From the NCBI GenBank assembly GCA_023376005.1, contig CM042151.1, positions 82,183,492 to 82,247,491 on the forward strand: a stretch of DNA of 64,000 nucleotides, written 5' to 3'. A model generated the notes under the pieces. The model had not been told where the DNA came from. It did not search any database and saw nothing but the letters and a program-made list of their open reading frames with translations. Every line of letters begins with the position of its first letter. Position 1 is the stretch's first letter. Shown one piece after another: positions 63,116 through 64,000 of this stretch. The position numbers and the translations under genes were made by a program. The DNA comes from Doryteuthis pealeii. Its lineage: Eukaryota > Mollusca > Cephalopoda > Myopsida > Loliginidae.

Positions 63116-64000
63116 GAGGCCTGTCTAAAAGAGTCTATCTTTCGACGATAAGTTAATTAACATCACACGCCTTCATGTATAAATATATATAATTTACAAA
63201 CCCTTCGTAACAGCAAGGATGTGAAACAAGGTCAGATTCTAAAGGGTGTTTATCAGTGTTTTCAGAGTTTTTCTCTCCTAGACTGGTTGCCCAAATAAAG
63301 TTAAAGAGGCCCAGTGTGCCCTACTATTTATCCATAGCTAGAGGGTTAATAATTGGATTCCAGAGTTTAATACTCTTGGACTCCAATTATGCACTAAGTG
63401 ATATGAAACCAGCCTCGTCCAGGATTGAACCCGTGTCGCCGTGTTCATTTCCTAGGTCGATTAGCGATTACATTTTGGATGCCTTTTGATATATGTATTT
63501 ACCAACTCCTCCGCAGAGCAGGATACGAAACCAAGGTTTAAATTTCTTAAGCAGGGTTCAACAGGTTTGAATTTAGAGTTATATCCTTCTCTCTAGACTG
63601 GTTACCTAGCCATGGTTAAAAAACCCAGTTCTGCCCTGCTATTACCCATAGCTGGAGGGAGAGTCGGGATTCATACCTTTCCCAAGGGTATATACCGCTA
63701 AGTGAAATGCAATTAATACCGTCCAGGATTTGAACTCGGGCGATTTTGATATAGGCCATACATAATCACGCCAAAAAGGTTCTCTTTTTTTTAAAAAATC
63801 TAAATGGTTGGCATTTAGAAGGGTTAGCTTGCTACAGATGTTCCCACCTGAGAACGCCTAATTGCAAAAAGAGTTTACTAAGTAGATTAAAGATTTTATC
63901 AATGAACATCAAATAACCTGGACAGAACCACTTTAAACAAAATCTTACAAAATCCATTTCCAATTCACTAATTATTGGCGGTTTTTCTAAGTCGATTCCA
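63116..64000. repeat. tRNA-like SINE fragments, no gene
   Basis: 63260-63480 and 63590-63760 are related ('ctagactggtt.cc', 'ccata.ctagaggg'). GGGTTCAATCC (minus, 63421-63432) is a good B box. Relatives at 34270 and 53370. 63760-64000 is unrecognised. Confidence 0.45.

Overview
The window looks like AT-rich, repeat-dense intergenic DNA from an animal, most likely a cephalopod mollusc such as an octopus. The reasons are: (i) a tandem cluster of KRAB-less C2H2 zinc-finger genes, a family greatly expanded in octopus genomes; (ii) SINE fragments carrying a 'gcacaaggccag'-type core that I associate with cephalopods; (iii) many (TA)n and (CA)n arrays. The species call is inference. No bacterial-type genes, operons or CRISPR arrays are present.

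Host genes. All recognisable host coding sequence lies on the minus strand and belongs to one family: a C2H2 finger array starting directly at 'MA(I/V)(E/Q)C', followed by a C-terminal Asn/Gln/Ser-rich domain built from about 40-residue repeats with an acidic/hydrophobic 'DDLLDLFP' motif. Copies: A (11171-13089, 1-nt frameshift between array and tail), B (24859-26606, rearranged and frameshifted), C (36470-37062, short, tail lost), E (47900-49850, decayed tail and two finger remnants) and D (56346-59002, 543-residue array with 17 intact fingers, then a 2-nt deletion and nonsense codons in the tail). Copies A, B, C and D share a conserved upstream block that may be a 5' exon. The intervals between copies hold repeated blocks of one long non-coding sequence, so the locus grew by tandem segmental duplication at roughly 9-13 kb spacing.

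Mobile elements. Non-autonomous Helitron-like elements (5' TC, 3' hairpin then CTAG, A|T target) lie at 6079-6720, 15659-16910 (head-to-tail pair), 19071-19728 and 22177-22828. Paralogous empty sites inside the window confirm two of the insertions. Two solo LTRs have 4-bp target duplications (49863-50848, 51722-52771), and a smaller LTR-like insertion lies at 27228-27456. There are also a Ty3/gypsy RT fragment, LINE 3' ends, Tc1 transposase remnants, foldback/MITE families and several SINE-like repeats.

Most notable. Several small repeats carry hammerhead ribozyme motifs just downstream of tRNA-like Pol III promoter boxes on the same strand. The best motifs are at 3971-4012 (-), 34986-35027 (-), 22988-23033 (-) and 5641-5687 (+). 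Decayed or collapsed ones lie at 394-434, 5135-5158 and 34676-34717, and related hammerhead-like motifs form an inverted pair at 28483-28525 and 28864-28905. Two loci (5428-5935 and 34671-35190) are tandem repeats of a homologous unit of about 310 bp, the expected layout of a retrozyme-like, circular-RNA-producing element. Stem III is a very short self-complementary sequence in all of them, as in hammerheads that cleave as dimers. Right end: LINE and SINE fragments, a very AT-rich tract (61130-61860) and SINE-like repeats to 63760.
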